Part shown: positions 1 through 13,800 of the stretch, piece after piece
Position numbering within the stretch: the stretch's first letter is position 1
How the letters are laid out: every line of letters starts with the position of its first letter
Assembly (NCBI GenBank): GCA_014526335.1
Contig: JACTAT010000174.1
Span: 431,142-495,141, forward strand
DNA: 64,000 bases
Source of the DNA: Chrysaora quinquecirrha
Lineage: Eukaryota > Cnidaria > Scyphozoa > Semaeostomeae > Pelagiidae
Direction of reading: 5' to 3'
Notes under the pieces: generated by a model
The model's input: only the letters and a program-made list of their open reading frames with translations
Databases searched by the model: none
Told to the model about the DNA's origin: nothing
Position numbers and translations under genes: made by a program

Positions 1-80
1 GATCCTCATCTGGGTATAAATTCCTCCTTTTTCAATTGTTTCCGTCTGTTTATGACGTTTATACTCTGAGGAGTGTTAGG
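1..80 (+). repeat. Interspersed repeat CATCTGGGTATAAATTCC...
   Basis: CATCTGGGTATAAATTCC, TCAATTGTTTC and TACTCTGAGGAGTGT recur at 59405-59475 (plus) and, complemented, at 6155-6235. Three copies of the same 80-bp word in one window mark an interspersed element whose boundaries I cannot set. Confidence 0.6.
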
Positions 81-1030
81 GCCTGTTCATATGAGGCGGG
101 ATACCCCGCTTAGCTGGGACAGTATTAACGAGATCCCGCATTCTATTCGGCTATCCGAGAACTTGCTTGAAACGACCGGGATCTCGTTTTGCCGGGATGA
201 AAAATTGTCTTATGAACACATCATCTCGGCAAGACGGGATGAAACAGTTGTTACTGCGCATGCGTTTGTCTTTATCTCAATGAGGGTGCGTTCTTTTGGA
301 GCGAAGCAAAAGTTTGATTCGACATTGTACCGTTCTTTTCATTGCAGTAGCGAAGCTACTTCGCTTTTCCGACCGAATCAAGCGAATTGCTTTCGTAGCA
401 ATTCGCTTTTATTGCTTAGCGAAGCAAAAACATTTTCTTTGTTCTTTTGGAACTGATTCGGTTTTTCGTTGTTGTTTCTTGGTGCATCTTTAGGTTACGT
501 GATAATTTAGGACTGGGTCGAGTCTGATTTTCGCGCCAAAATGGCTGGAAAGGAGGCGAAGCCAACTTTTTAAGATTTCTGTCAAGATTTGTCAGCTGTT
601 GGATTAAAATTTTGATTTATTGCGTGGATTTTCATAGTTTGTTGCGACAAAAGCTACTTTGAAAGAGGCCGATACTTCTTCGGTTCCACATTTTCATAGA
701 AACTTGAAATTTGCTTGCAAGACCGAATCAATGAGTTTCTTTTCGTTTTGCTTCGGTTCCACGTTGGAAGGTTCGCAAGAATCGAAAATCATATGCCTCG
801 AAGATTCAAATCTCTGATGGGATTCGCCTGGACTGCATTACCTGAGAGCCAACGACGTTTCCACTGAGCATTTGCAAGCCCTTTGGTCGTGTACTTGTTA
901 GAAGCTCAACAATAATTTGTCAATATATTGGAATACTCACAATTTACTTGCTGGGCCATTTGTTTCTGTAAATACAAAACAGAGGTGGATTGCAAAAGGG
1001 AGGCAAATTAATCATTTTCAGAACACAAAA
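81..1030. other. Left-edge non-coding stretch with a GGGATCTCG MITE
   Basis: About 81-260 is palindromic (GGCGGGATACCCCGC, GGGATCTCGTTTTGCC), like a small MITE. From 300 to 1030 CGAAGC and TTCGGTTCC words recur but no gene is visible. Later ELYS exons are expected to the left, outside the window. Confidence 0.5.
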
Positions 1031-1039
1031 TATGAAGAA

Positions 1040-1835
1040 TTAAATTCGAAAATTGAAAGATTTAAGAGGAAACCACAAGACAGAAGAAGATTAAGAATAA
1101 GAAGAGTAGAAGGAAGATGATGACAAATATGGATGAGAAGGAGGGATTGGAGATACGTCGAAGGGAAAAGGATAAGTAAGAAAAAGAGTAAGAAGAATAC
1201 AAGGAAAACGAAGAGGAAAAGGAAAAAGCAGGAGAAGAAGAAGATGAAGAACAGGAAGAAGAAAAAGAAGAAGAAGAGGAAGCGGGGGGTGAATGGAAGA
1301 AGAGGAAGAAGAAGAAAAGGAAGAGAAAGAACAAGAACAAGAACAAGAACAAGAACAAGAAGAACAAGAACAAGAACAAGAAGAAGAACAAGAAGAAGAA
1401 CAAGAAGAAGAAGGAGAAGAAAGGAAAGAACAGAAGCTAGTCCAAGCAAGAAAAGATAAGGAAAACAAGTGAGGCATAGGACAGAAAAAGATGTTCATTG
1501 AGACAAAAGCGGAGAAAAGGAGCTGGTGCAGAAGATATAGCAGGAGATGAAGAAAAAGAGGAAGAAGAAGAAGAAGAGGAGGAGGATGAAGAAGAAGAAG
1601 AAGAAGAAGAAGAAGAAGAAGAAGAAGAAAAAAAAGTAAGAGAAAGAAGAAGAAGAAGAAGAAGAAGAAGAAGAAGAAGAAGAAGAAGAAGAGCAAGAGA
1701 AAGAGGAAGATGAAGAAGAAGGGACAACGAAGAAGAAGGAAAAGAAGATGAAGACGAAGAGGAGGAGGAAGAGGAGGAAGAGGAAGAAGAAGAAAAAGAA
1801 TAAGAACGAGAAAAAGAAGAAGAAAGTCACAAGAA
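1040..1835. repeat. Homopurine (GAA/GAACAA) tract, about 800 bp
   Basis: The plus strand is almost pure A and G for 800 bp, with GAA, GAACAA and GAGGAA units. It lies immediately 3' of ELYS exon 1850-1904 and gives long Leu/Phe/Ser-rich or Glu/Arg/Lys-rich frames that are artefacts. Confidence 0.92.
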
Positions 1836-1849
1836 TTAAAATTCAATAC

Positions 1850-4800
1850 CTGAACTTTCTGGAAGAAGCCCAGATCGAACCAAAAACAAGATTGCTTGAG
1901 CATACTAAAATCAGAAAATAGAAGACGCTGTTTCAAAAATGACGAGGAAGAAATTACCTCCAAGGCTTGGGTTCGTGTTAATGGCACAACTAAAAGCACG
2001 TGTATAAAAGATGAAAGAAGGAAAAATACTTAAAGACCTTGCTTTACCAAAAGAATGGTGGGCATTGCAACAATTAAGTTTGGTTTTCATATGTCACCGA
2101 GGAAATGTTCACATATTCTGCTTGTCTGCGATGATGAATGATCCTCCGTCCTCTGCGCAGCCACGTGTCACCCAGAAAACAATGAACTTTGTTTTGATAT
2201 TACCAAGAATTGATCGCCGATGGTCGCCGATGATGTTCTCATATGGATTATCCGTCGCCGATGATCGCAAGAAACAAACTGTTTTTGGTTCATCGGCGAC
2301 GTTGATGGTCGCCGATCATTGAAAATTAATGTTGCAAGCATCGCAAGGCCATGATCGCCGACGGTCTGCGATAAATAAGAACCAGGCTTAAAGAAGAACT
2401 TACCCTCAGTAGGCGCCTGGCAACTGTTAGTTTAACAGACAAACTGGCAGATCCTAGAAAAGAAATATTGAACCACATACACTGCAAAACCCATCGTCCA
2501 TAAATTTTAGGGCAAATGACCCTAAATCACATTTGTCCCTATTTTAACACTAAATTGTCCCTTATTTAACCCTAAACTTTGTGGATAAATTATTTTATTA
2601 ATGCTTTAGTGTCAACTCTATATATCATCCCTAAATCGTCCCTAATTCCAAATTACTCTTGTCCCTAAATTGTCCCTAAATTATCACGATTTTTTCTGAC
2701 CCTAAATTAATTTTACTATCTCTTTTGGAAATTTGTCCCTAAATTGTCCCTAATATTTGAATTTCGTATAATTCAATTGATAAAAGCGCGCAAAGTTAAA
2801 TTTTCAAACGGTCAACATTTAAGTAAATAATTTGAGAAGGCAGAAGAACGAAGATGCAGAGATGCAGAGAACAGAGATGAACAGAAAAGAGAAAGATCCT
2901 TTGGTGAAAAACGTTCTGTTGAAATTCCGTAATAAGAAACCGGTAAGTAACATTTTTTATTCCATTCCTAAAAAACTTCAAGTTAGAATTCCCGGCCTTC
3001 CATGCAGGCAATTCATTATTTCGTTTTTGAAATCTTAATGTCGAACTTGGTCAACTTGATTTTCAGTTTCGAACTTTATCATCTTTAAAACGAATAGCAA
3101 CATTTTTACTTTTGCTTGCATCTAGAGCATATCTAAAATCGTTTATATTTTACTAAGGAGAAGTCATTACAGGAAAGCATTCCAGAATTGAAGGAAATTA
3201 AATATGAGCGTTCTTGGTACCCCTTTCATCAAAATTACCAAAAGCAGAGCATTTTCCCGTTTTAGTAAATACTTCTTAAATGAATGCTTTCGAAAAGTAG
3301 AAGGCATAACGTGAGCTACAGTATCAATATTCATTATTTTACGTCTTTTTTTAGATTCACTTGATTTGTAAATGAAGGGCCATCACCTGATGTTGAATGC
3401 TAATTTGGAAAGGATGAAGAGAGAAAAGGCTGCTGGTGGTTGATCAAAATCTGTGCAGAGAAAAGACAGTTAAACAGTATAAAATTTATTCTGTGGACAC
3501 TACATGACTTTTGATGATTTGTGAAGATTGATATAAGTTATTTTAGACTCAACCGAAGTAATAGTTTTGATGTATGTGAGACTTAGAATTTTTTAGCTTA
3601 TTCAGCAGGACAGTGTTATTGTTCACGTATAAAAGTACTATCATTGTGAAGTTATTATGAATGACAACTGGTACATAAATGGTAATAATTACTCGAAATC
3701 TCTTGTGACATTTCTTGAACAATAGGCAACATACAATGGCCCTAAATTTAGGGATAGTTTAGGGACAATTTAGGGACAATCAGGATTTCAATACAGTAGA
3801 AAAGTAGCCTGAAAATTTAGGGACGAATTAGGGTCGTTTTATGGACAATTTATGGACAATTTAGGGTAAAATTATGGTCAAAATCGTGGTCGCACTTTCG
3901 GGTCAAAAAGTTCGATTGTCCATAAATTTTCGGGTTAAATAGGTTTACAGTGTAAGAGGTCGGGGAAACGATGATAAAAACAACGCCATATGCCGAATAA
4001 AGGCCCAGGGCTTTAGAGGAATACTGAATAAAGGCCCATAGGTTTTTATTGATTCACGAAATTCAATCTTAAAACTAACTACTTTTAATTATCAAAGCAC
4101 GTTCTGAATGTAATTTCCATTCTGCGGCCGACATTGGCGTAAATCATGAACCTACTTGGGCTCAAAATTGACGCCCAGAGTGAGACAACAACAACAACAG
4201 GGCTTATTCGAAGGTAGGGCATATTCAAAGATTTACGGTAATCGCCCAAAGCGTTTCAATGATCAATCACAAAGAACTTTAGCAGTCTGTTTTATGTGCA
4301 ACACCCGTCCAAATGGACGATTGCTATCACACTCATACGACAACAAACAGAAACACCGGGGGTGACATTGCTAACAAAAGTAACAATTACCTTCATCAGA
4401 TATTGAAACAGGACTATCTTTCAATGCGGCGAGCACTTGGACAAGTTTAGTCATTTCATCAACACACTGGTTCAAATCACGTGACACTTCAATATCCAGT
4501 GAACTGTTTTCAGAGTAGAACAGTGATATGTCTAGAACATGAAATTCTTTTGGTAGAATTAAAATCAGCAAACATGAAGAAAATGTCAAAGGAATTCCTT
4601 ACGCAACTTATTCTGAAGCAGAAAAAGAAGAAGAAGAAGAAGAAGAAGAAGAAGAAGAAGAAGATGATGATGATGAAAAAGAGGAAGAAGAATAATAATA
4701 ATAATAAGAAGAAGAAGAAGAAGAAAAAGAAGTAAAAGAAGAAGAAGTAGAAGTAGAAGAAGTAGAAAAAGAAGAAAAAGAAATAGAAATAGAAGAAGAA

Positions 4801-7800
4801 GAAGAAGAAGAAGAAGAAGAAGAGAAATAAGCCGCAAACCGTACAAAAAAGAGAAGAAGAAGAAAAAGAGGAAGAAGAAGAATAAGAATAAGAAGAAAAA
4901 GAAGAAGAAGAAGATGATGATGATGAAAAAGAGGAAGAAGAAGAAGAAGAAGAAGAAGAAGAATACTAATAAGAAGAAGAGAAAGAAGTAAAAGAAGAAG
5001 AAGAAGAAGTAGAAGAAGTAGAAAAAGAAGAAAAAGAAATAGAAGAAGAAGAAGAAGAAGAAGAAGAGAAATAAGCTGCAAACCGTACAAAAAAGAGAAG
5101 AAGAAGAAAAAGAGAAAGAAGAATAAGAATAAGAATAAGAAGAAGAACAATAAGAAGAAGAAAAAAAGAGAAATAAGCCGCAAAGCGTAGAAAAAGCATT
5201 GCAAAATCTATAAGCGGCACACAAATAGGGTTCGAAGCCCTGAAGCCGCAAACCTATAAAGCCGCGGGTACACGTGCGACATTTTGCTTGAAATGGCGAC
5301 AGAACCTGTTCAGACATTGTTGCCGCAACCGGAAAGAGTTGCACGTGTAGCCAGGTATAGATTTCTGGACAAAATTTTCTGCGACGTTAGGAAATACGGA
5401 CGCAGAACATTGATTTGGCTGAACTTTTTGCGACATGTTTTTGCTTGTCGCCAACAATGTTTCAGCATGTAGCCGGTTTTTTGGATTGGCGACCCAACAT
5501 ATTGCACTGCTTTCGCGCCTTTTCCTGGAAATTTTCTAGGACCCGTTCGTCTTATCACGCAAATTGATTGTGGCAGAAATTCTGTCACAGCATTTTTGTC
5601 GCAGCGTGGGAAGGATGGACAGCTTAGTTAACTGTAGGCTGGTGGAAAGTGGTCCGGATAAGACTAAAACCCACAACCTCACTATCATAAGCCTTGAGCC
5701 ACTCATTGGCCACATGCTTTCAAGGCGTTTCGCCCCACTTCCGATTCGCCCAACTTCATTTTGGCCAAGTCCGCTAAGACGTTTTGCCCAACCCGTCGTG
5801 GTTTTTTCGCCCAACCTCAAATGACACAGACAAATTCTTTCGTGTAATTTGTCAATTATTTCATTGATATCATTGGGGGCTGACAGGACACTTTCAGGTG
5901 TGTCGCGTCGCCATTTCAAGCTAAAAGTCGCACGTGTTGCTGCGGCTTAATAGGCTCTCCTTTAGGGGTAGTCGAAACAACATTTCACAGTTTACTTACA
6001 ATAACGGTCAAGCAATCCTTTTGCCTTGGTTACCCTTTTCCAAGCCCATTGAAGAACAGAACGAAGGCAGCTTCCAGAATTGGTAATCTCTAGAAAAAAA
6101 CCGTTGTTGTTAAGAGATCGGAAACCTCTTTGAATATACTTGGCTTTTTTTATCTGAAACTCCTCACAGAATACAAAAGTCAACCAGACCGAAACAATTG
6201 ACCAAGCGGAATACAAACCCAGATGCGGATCGAAAAGCAACTATCAGAAAACTTGAAGCCAGGAAGCCAGAGTCGAGGTCTCGGTTGGTAAACCTACTAC
6301 TGACATCTTCACCCTGGGTTATTTATGTGCAGTACAGTTGAGGATGTGCCGTATAGTGGAGGATATCATCAGAACGGTGGAGGGATATCATCAGTACGGT
6401 GGAGGGGGATATTCACTACAGTGGAGGGATATCATCAGTACGGTGGGGGATATTCAGTACAGTGGAGGGATATCATCAGTACGGTGGGGGATATTCAGTA
6501 CAGTGGAGGATATCATCAATGCGGTGGGGATATTCAGTACAGTGGAGGAACATCATCAGTACATTGGGGGATATTCAGTACAGTGGAGGGATATCATCAG
6601 TACGGTGGGGGATATTCAGTACAGTGGAGGAACATCATCAGTACATTGGGGGATATTCAGTACAGTGGAGGGATATCATCAGTACGGTGGAGGATATTCA
6701 ATACAGTGGAGGATATTCAGTACAGTGGAGGGATATCATCAATACAGAGGAGGAATATCATCAGTACGGTGGGGATATTCAGTACAGTGGAGGGATATCA
6801 TCAGTACAGTACACCTTCCACTGTACTGCTCATATATTACCCGGGGTGATCCTAGGGTGGGTTGTTGTTTGGAGCTGGGGTGCGGTTCCTCTATTTGCCG
6901 AAAAATGGAACATGATGCTGAATCCAATCTCATAATTTCATCGGCATAACTTCGGCACTAAGATTGAAAAATAACAAAATTTTTCGGTGCAGAGCAGGTA
7001 CACATTCCTTTTGAATTGATGGTTTGAATTTTCCGAGCTTACAATAGACTAAATTGGCTAACGTTGTTTACACCCATTTTGGGTCACTAGGTCATACCCT
7101 TGAGGCACCATTGCTTTTTTGTCAAATTCAGAGCTCGAACTGCGCTTTTCATGACACAAAATTTAGAATTCAATTAAAAGGAAAAGTTCCTCAAGAGTAT
7201 GGTCATGTGACCTCAAATGGGTATAACCAACGTTCGCCTATTTGGTCTATTGGCCTTTGAGTTTGTCAAAAAGCTACTTCCTGTTAGCCTCACCTCCAGT
7301 ACTCCAGTCTTGAACACAGGTCATCACGAATGATAAGGCATTGTGTTCGATTGCAACGGACATCAAACATTCAAACTGGACCTAGAAAAAAACAATAGAA
7401 AACAAAGTTAGTGACAATAAATCGATGAAATTCTTCAAGATTTTGCCCCTAAAGGAATTCTAAAAGGTCCTCGAACGATTAAACATTGCTGGTCAAACTT
7501 CAGAAATTTGCTTGCTAAAGAAAATTTGATTGTCAAGCAAAATGTTTGACCATTCGGCCACGTCCAGAATTACTGCTTGTCCAATATGTTTTGCTTGCGT
7601 CAAGCAAAAAATGTTTATGAATTTTCTCAAAACATCAAGCCACAAATTTTGCTTAGTTTTGCTTGTCAAGCAATGTTTGATCGTTTGGCCGCCTTTCCAA
7701 CATTGCTTGTCAAACATTTCTTTCGTTATTGCCATGCTTCAACAACTTGCAACATTTCGGCATCTAGCAACATTTCTTAATAACAAGACGTTCGTGCTTG

Positions 7801-10800
7801 GGCATTAGCAAAGGCTTCGTTGTTCCAAAATGTTGGACAACAATGCTTTTGGACGTGGCCAAACGGTCAAACATTTGTTGTAAAGCAAATTTGAAATGTT
7901 GGACCAACAATGTTTGATCGTTTGGTGCTGTCGCGTCGTGGTGTAATCCAGCTGACTCGTGGTGTCAGAAGCTCAGTGTGGTCAGGGTTCGAGCCCAGCC
8001 ACGGTACCGTCACGGCCAGGGTCGAGGTCTCGATTAGTTAACCTACTACTGAGACCCTAGCGACTGGAGCTAAAAACACCATTTCACCATCACCTTCACC
8101 ATCGTTTGGCCATGGTCTAAAGCCCTCTTAATATCATTTACCTTTTGATCTCCTAATCTTGATACATCCAAAACTTTTGGCATCAAACCAGCAGACCAGC
8201 ATAGATTAAACAATTGATAGGTATTAGTGAATGCTTCACTGCCTTTAGATACCATATCGGCAAGAATCTATGTGATAGAATATAAACAATTAATTATAAA
8301 TTTTGCCCATCCAGACCATTCTGGCAACGGTTATATGTATTTACTTTGATAGCAGATAAAATGAATCGAATTAATAACGAAGGTGCTCTTTTTGTTCGTG
8401 CAGACTACAGGAAAAACCCTCACATAAAACCTGCCGCACACGGTGAGAATTTCGCTGAGCAAAATGCCACGAATGGCACTTTGCTCAACCAAATTCTCAC
8501 CGTGTGCGCGCAAAATTTTCTGAAAAATTTGTGATTTGTGATTCGTGCCTGTAAGGAGAATATCTGAAAAAATATGAATGACAATGAAATGAAGCCATCG
8601 CAATGCGACTGAAAGACGTGAGGCAAATGCTCACAGCCGCCGCACATGGTAAAGAATTTGCCACGAATGGCAAAAAAATATAAACACGATAGAAATGAGA
8701 ATTTTGCTCAGCAAAGTGCCATTCGTGGCCGTGTGCTTAGCGAAATCCTCATCGTGTGCGGCAGGCTTTACTGGCAACAAGCCAAAACATGTCGGGAAAA
8801 GTTCAACCAAATCAATGCTCTGCGACCGTGTTTCCATAATTCTCCAAACATTTGCAACATCAAAACCGCAACCCCCTGGATATATTTCAAATTCTATATA
8901 GTTATCAGTGAGCCATGAAGATCTTCCAGGGGTGGAGAACGTACATTCAAACTCGAATAATTCTCCAAACAGTTGCAACATCAAATAGCGTAACCCCCTG
9001 GATATATTTCTAATTTTATATAGTTATCAGTGAGCCATGAGGATCTTCCAGGGGTGGAGAACATACATTCAAACACGAATAATTCTCCAAACAGTTGCAA
9101 CACCAAATAGCGTAACCCCCTGGATATATTTCAAATTCTATATAGTTATCAGTGAGCCATGAGGATCTTCCAGGGGTGGAGAACGTACATTCAAACTCAA
9201 ATAATTCTCCAAACAGTTGCAACATCAATAACCGTAACCCCCTGGATATATTTCAAATTCTATATAATTATCAGTGAGCCATGCGGATCTCCAGGGGTGG
9301 ATACATGTGTAAGAATGATCAGTCTAACCTGTCGTTGCATTCCAAGCATCTCTGTTCTTACCAAACCTCTTTCTGCTAGACATGTACATTCTAGAAGCAA
9401 AGAGAAATACTCAGTTTGTATTCTGAAAGGAGCGGGTGAAGGTGAAATAGTGTATTTATCACAGTCGCTAGGATCTCAGTAGTAGGTTAACTAATCGAGA
9501 CCTCGACCCAGGCTGTGACGCTACCGTGGCTGGGCTCGAACACTGACCACACTGAGCTTCTGACACCACGACGCGACAGAACCTTCACAAGTAACCAGAA
9601 CCGGACCCACCTGGATATGAGCATTTTACACAACTACCTCGCTAAGATAGACCATTACCCCGCAGCGACATCAAGGTCTTTGGTAAAATGTGGGTTCTTG
9701 TTCAGATGAAGGGCTTTTAACTTGTCAACGAGACAAGCAAGCAAGCAAGCAAGCAATCTTTATTTGTTAACGCAGGTCAGGGGTTCTGGCAGCTATACAG
9801 CTGATGTGGACCTGCAGCTTGTGCCCACAGACTGATATTCTAGAACGAATACCCTGGGTACTCATTTACCGACCTCGGAAGGATGGACAGCTGAGTTGAC
9901 TGTAGGCTTGTGGAAAGTGGTCCCGACGAGATTCGAACCCACGACCTTGCGATCGTGAGCCGAACGCCTTGACCACTCGGCCACACTACCTATAAGACCT
10001 CGACCCTGGCTTTGACGCAACTACAGCTGGAGCACGAACACCGAACTCGCTGAGCTCCTGACACCATGAGCCAGCTGGATTAGACCACAACGGCACAGCA
10101 CCTTTAATCTCTCAAATTCTCAAACTCGTCACCCCGGAGGGCGAGTATCACTCACGGAAAACAATATCAAGCTATTGATGTGCAGGGGGGCAAGTATCTC
10201 CAACTCGTTCCTTTCCAATGTCAAATTCGAAAAAAATCTCCACAGGGGGGGCGCCTGCCTTCTCTTGCCCCTAAATCGCAAACTTATTTGATTTTCTTAT
10301 TGTTATGCTCTGAATTTATTGCTCCCCCACTGCCTTGCTTCTGGTGCCACTGCATATAGCATAGCTGGAACAGATCTTTAATGAAACTATTACTTACTGA
10401 AAGCGAGTGATGACGGCCAGAAGTTTTGCTCATGCGAAGGATAACTTGGACAAGAAAACCCATTTATATCTTTTGCATCGATATACGCATCCTGCAAGCA
10501 AACAGATTTTTATAAATTACACACAAAACAATTTACAAATAACAAAGCGGGCACGCCGTGGCCGACCGGTCAAACACTTGCTTTAAAAACATATTTCCAA
10601 ACAATGCTTTATCGTTTAGCCCAACCTCGTCCCCAGGCCCCAAATCGAATTTCCTCGAATCTCAACCGTCAAATCGATTTTGGCCCTGGTACCGGCCACA
10701 AAATCTGCCAAAATACTGGCAATTTTGGCCCAGGCATAAAAACAAGATGTAGATTCCGAAAGCAGATGTTCAATCCTCGTTCTCATTTCATGGAAGCGAG

Positions 10801-13800
10801 ACTTTTAAACACTTCACCTCTCAGCCCCGGGGCTGATAGGTGAAGTGAAAATGCCTTAGAAACAGAAGCAAAAAATGTTCCCCGCCTAACAGCTCCTGGC
10901 CTGGCAGGTGAAGCGTTTTTCTCATATAAACAGGCCCTTAACCGTTTAGCCTAGCCTGCTTATAAAACATTTCCGAAACATTGCAAAACAAAATTTGCTT
11001 AGTTTTGCTTCCAAGCAATGTTTTACAACGTGGTGAAACAAACGTCCAAAAACTTGCTTGACAAGAAAGTTCAAAATGATTGACACAAAATGTTTCATCG
11101 TTTGTCCTGGACATTACACAACAACTCAGACTACTCAAAATTTCGAAAACGAGGCACCAAGTTGATAAGGTGCATTTGTGAGTTACACGTTTTTTTTATA
11201 AGAAAAAAGTATATAAGAACATAAGGCTTCAGAGGCTGAAAAGTTAAGAACATGCTAAGAACATTACAAGGCTTTGTGAAGCTAGAAACAAATTAGAATT
11301 TACTTTCTTTAGTGGCGCTGTCCTGTTCTCAACTGAAAACAGGTGAACTATCAATCATTGTGAATATGTGACATTTTTACATGTGCGTCCCTTTTCGTAG
11401 CAATTACCATCTAATTTGAAGAACAACAGCTTTTAAAAAGCAAGAAAATGCAATTTTTTATAAGGAACTTCGCTCGGCCCTAGTTAAAAAGTCGCTTATT
11501 TTTGGACCTTATATGGCCACCTTTTAGTAGTAAAAGTTGGTTAGCAGTTGCTTAATTAACTGTATCTTTTTGCCCTAAGAATGGTTTAAAGGCTAGAAAA
11601 ACAGCAAAATTTAACATTGCACATAAAATGACTGAAGTTATTCCTCCCTGCTGATATTGTTACCATTAGAGACTTTGTATTCAAAGTTAAATGGAAACCC
11701 CTCGATGAAATGCCTCACTTAAAGAGAAACACTCTGTTGATATGCGAGTTTTGACGACAAATGAATGAAAATAGCTTCTATTTTGATCAATGCACGATTG
11801 CTTGCAGTGATATAAATTTTCAAAATAAAAAAGTTGCTTAGGTATTTTTCCTTTGGCATTATACGTTGCTTAAACTTTTAGGCCGTCTAAATCTTGGTTG
11901 CTTATAAGCGGTTGCTTATAAAAAAACTGCGTGTAGTTACCTGATTGATGATGGCATTTGTAGGTGATACCAGCGATTGATATCAAACAACCCCAAATGA
12001 AAAGAAGGATGAAGCTCTTGATCTTGTGGGGGTGATTCCCATACGATGTATGCTAATGTTGTATCAAGATATTTCGCTGTAAATCGAAGAAAATGATAGC
12101 ATTTTAGATTTGCAAAATTAGACAATCACCAATCATAACCAAAAAGACCACCGATTATTTTTTATCGTGAAGAATTACTTGTTGCGCTGCATGTTTATTG
12201 AATGATTACACATTAAAAATCATCAAAAATCACACATCAGCAACTGCTTAAAATCAGAAATCATAAACGAAAAATCGCCAATCATCACTAATCGTCAGTC
12301 ATTAAACATAAATCATTAATTATCTATCATCAATCATTGATCATTAATCATTAATCGTAAATTGCTAATCCTTGATTAATAATTATAAATCACCGATCGC
12401 TGATCATTAATCGTTAATCATTAATCGTTAATCATTAATCATTAATCACTAATCATTAATCATTAATCATTAATCAATTAATCATTAATCATTAATCATT
12501 AATCATTAATCATTAATCATTAATCATTAATCATTAATCATTAATCATTAATCATTAACTATTAATCACTAATCACAAATCACTTACATTATTAATCATC
12601 TGCGACAATGAATGTTGAAAATATCTGAAGAAACTCAGGAAACAAGTGCAAGTAACTCACAAAAAGAAAAATACTTGATTAAATGCTTTATTGGGCAGAT
12701 AAGCTCGGACTTGTATCATTTCCATCACTTTTCCTCTAATTAAACGTGAATTTGAAGCAAAATTTGCTGCACCACCTCACCCTAAGCAATTACTATCTGG
12801 GCTGTTGCGCGTGGAGAGGATTCCCTTACCCAAGAATGTCCGCCATCCTCAAGAAAAATGTCGCGCCGAGCCAGACCTCTTTGAAAACTGCCTCGAGTTC
12901 CTAAAAAACAAATTACAAACTATTAGGACACCTTGTGAATTTGCTTCTAATGCATGATTTCCATTTCAGAATTTTCCGAAAAAAATTTGCTTGCAATTAC
13001 ACCGCCGTTTTTTTATTAGTTGTTTAGTTTTCGCTCGAAGTTTTTCTGTTCGCTCAAGTATGTCAAATCATTTGAGTCTTTAGACTATTAAGATGATCTG
13101 GGCGGAATTATTTTCACGCGATGTTTTTCCACTGAATACTTTGGAGTTGAAAATCACGCACAGGAAGGGCCCCCGGGCGGGGGAGTGTACGATTTGTAGT
13201 ACATTTTGCACCAAATGTGAAAATGAATTTTAGGCAATGTTGGATGAAGTGTTTGATACATTTGGCCGGGGCGTTATACAAAATTGAAGTCATGTAGCCC
13301 CCAGGAGACGGGGGCCTGGATAGAAAGGAGGGCTCGATTTCTTTCTGAACTTATTAATCGCAACTGGCCTGTCAACATAAGCGCCCTGGTAACTAGTTGG
13401 TAACTAGTTCCTTTCTGACGGCAACTAGTCGGCGCACAGTTCCAGAAAGATGGGCATGTTCTACCTCTGCAATTAGTTGACAACTGATTCCCGTCAGTCG
13501 TGGTTAACCTGGGCATTCTTGCGACCATGAAGAACTGTTTCCTATTAGTTCTGAGTAGTCGTTGGCATTTCCACATAAGTTAGCTATTACAACTAGTTGG
13601 CGTTCGTATCGTAGGTCGAAGTAAGCCTGGCTTAAGTCGACGATAAAGGACGGACTGGTTCCAGGTATATAACCAGCATTTCTACATACCGAAGGCTACT
13701 AAAGACATTTAACAGCTGAATTAAAGAAGTATTTCTTCCCACGTGAATTTTGGGCAATTTTGGTGAAATGTTGGCTACGTTTGGCCGGGGCGTTATACAA

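Noticed and set aside
73..456. A 127-residue plus-strand frame at the left edge
   Set aside because: It crosses a palindromic MITE-like segment and has no recognisable domain.
1018..1999. Several overlapping Leu/Phe/Ser-rich and Arg/Lys/Glu-rich open frames
   Set aside because: They come from the homopurine tract, which has no stops on either strand in several frames. Only the short ELYS exon at 1850-1904 is real.
2500..3930. Interstitial telomere sequence
   Set aside because: The TTTAGGG words are spaced by ACAA, lie inverted at both ends of a TA-flanked element, and are subterminal repeats of a transposon.
4586..5344. A 252-residue Phe/Leu/Ser-rich minus-strand frame
   Set aside because: It is a translation of GAA repeats and has no domain or splice support.
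6325..6949. Three overlapping plus-strand frames with GGYHQYGGG-like repeats
   Set aside because: All three frames are open because the 40-bp repeat lacks stops; unit lengths vary and rotate the frame, so no single protein is conserved.
9930..9992. A possible tRNA-Leu/Ser gene (A and B boxes present)
   Set aside because: The sequence continues into a SINE body with a CTTG tail and lacks a closing acceptor stem, so it is a SINE head.
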